A DNA stretch of 18,144 bases, from contig VBPB01000180.1 in NCBI GenBank assembly GCA_005893365.1, positions 1 through 18,144 of the forward strand, given 5' to 3'. The notes under the pieces are model-generated. The model saw only the letters and a program-made list of their open reading frames with translations, was not told where the DNA came from and searched no databases. The stretch comes from Candidatus Eiseniibacteriota bacterium (GTDB lineage Bacteria > Eisenbacteria > RBG-16-71-46). The translations under genes and the position numbers were made by a program. Each line of letters begins with the position of its first letter. Position 1 is the first letter of the stretch. Positions 17,838-18,144 of this stretch are shown piece after piece.

Positions 17838-17851
17838 ATCGCGGGTGCGAT
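17838..17851. promoter_or_regulatory. candidate upstream activator site (dyad ATCGC-N4-GCGAT)
   Basis: The perfect dyad ATCGCGGGTGCGAT is centred about 125 bp upstream of the predicted sigma-54 start, in the usual range for enhancer sites of NtrC-family activators. An overlapping dyad TCGCA-N7-TGCGA shares it. The link to the regulator at the window edge rests on position only. Confidence 0.35.
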
Positions 17852-17978
17852 TTAGGGGCCATCCGCCGAGGAGGGCGCGACCGGGCCCCAGCAGGTGGGG
17901 CGGGCGGCGCGGGGTGGGCGGCCGTGCGGACGCACGCCGCCGTTATGCATTTCGCCCGCCCAACCTCATTCCGCCCGG

Positions 17979-18008
17979 GACCGCACCATGAACGGTTCCT
18001 GGTCGGTC
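17979..18008 (-). terminator. hairpin downstream of the NtrC-family regulator gene
   Basis: GACCG-c-ACCA (17979-17988) pairs with TGGT-CGGTC (18000-18008): nine base pairs with a single bulged C and an 11-nt loop, 17 bp past the regulator stop. There is no T-run on the minus strand. It would separate the regulator transcript from the sigma-54-driven train. Confidence 0.4.
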
Positions 18009-18024
18009 TTGGGCCTAAGGCGAC

Positions 18025-18144
18025 TCAGTCCTCGGCGGCGGCCTCCGGGGTGCTCTCCGCTTCGTCCATGCGCAACTCCTTGAGCTTGGTGCGCAGGGTC
18101 TGCCGCGAGATGCCGAGCTGCTGGGCGGCCCGGGTCTTGTTCCC
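18025..18144 (-). CDS. NtrC-family sigma-54 activator, C-terminal Fis-type HTH (partial)
   Basis: Only the last 39 codons are in the window, in frame from the edge to TGA at 18025-18027. They encode NKTRAAQQLGISRQTL, the start of the Fis-type helix-turn-helix that ends bacterial enhancer-binding proteins (usually G-N-x-[ST]-x-A-A-x-x-L-G-I-S-R-x-T-L). A Glu/Ala-rich tail of about 14 residues follows. The AAA+ and sensory domains lie outside. Next to a flagellar locus it could be a FlrC/FleQ/FlgR-type activator; which one cannot be told from this part. It is the likely activator of the sigma-54 promoter at 17730-17745. Confidence 0.85.
   Translation of the reverse strand, partial: GNKTRAAQQLGISRQTLRTKLKELRMDEAESTPEAAAED

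Noticed and set aside
17746..18024. Possible small genes or a riboswitch between the receiver and the NtrC-family gene
   Set aside because: Open frames here lack family resemblance and ribosome sites, and no c-di-GMP or other riboswitch core was recognised. Only the dyads and hairpin listed could be supported.

Overview
The window is uniformly GC-rich bacterial chromosome, with tightly packed genes, many ATGA-type overlaps and GTG starts. No rRNA, tRNA, CRISPR array, insertion sequence or phage gene was seen. A flhG-fliA locus under a likely sigma-54 promoter points to a flagellated diderm. So do a Wzi-type outer-membrane barrel and a secreted subtilase with a C-terminal FlgD/T9SS-like Ig domain. 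That domain together with the GC content suggests an FCB-group relative such as Candidatus Eisenbacteria, but this is inference, not something the sequence proves.

Left part (1-5404): a plus-strand pair for surface sugar synthesis, a family 2 glycosyltransferase with a broken frame and wecB (UDP-GlcNAc 2-epimerase). They overlap by ATGA, and wecB begins inside six tandem 12-bp repeats. Converging on them from the minus strand are an alkyltransferase-like DNA-repair protein, whose acceptor Cys is replaced by Trp, and valS.

Middle (5508-10776): a secreted S8 protease (minus, broken frame) is followed by a strong hairpin. It is divergent from a Wzi-like outer-membrane protein (plus). The Wzi-like gene ends on the same CTAG as a convergent GalE-type epimerase (minus).

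Right part (9844-17687, minus): one near-continuous gene train, read from right to left. It runs: CheY-like receiver; stand-alone sigma region 4-like protein; small helical protein of unknown function; FlhG/MinD-like ATPase; FliA-type sigma factor; stand-alone histidine-kinase DHp domain; GAF-GGDEF protein with degenerate GGDQF signature but intact RxxD I-site; REC-GAF-histidine kinase (broken frame); then, after an 89-bp gap with a GC hairpin, a MinD/BY-kinase-like protein without Walker A, and the epimerase. A -24/-12 sigma-54 promoter with correct spacing lies just upstream, preceded by a dyad at enhancer distance. The window ends in the Fis-type HTH of an NtrC-family activator gene.

The most interesting feature is this train. 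Several consecutive members are single domains or degenerate versions of signalling proteins (REC only, sigma-4 only, DHp only, catalytically doubtful GGDEF, P-loop-less ATPase), wrapped around flhG-fliA. This looks like a flagellar or developmental switch built from split parts. Separately, three genes (glycosyltransferase, protease, kinase) each carry one frame break. In at least two the family pattern suggests a short missing stretch rather than one lost base, so the assembly should be checked before calling them pseudogenes.
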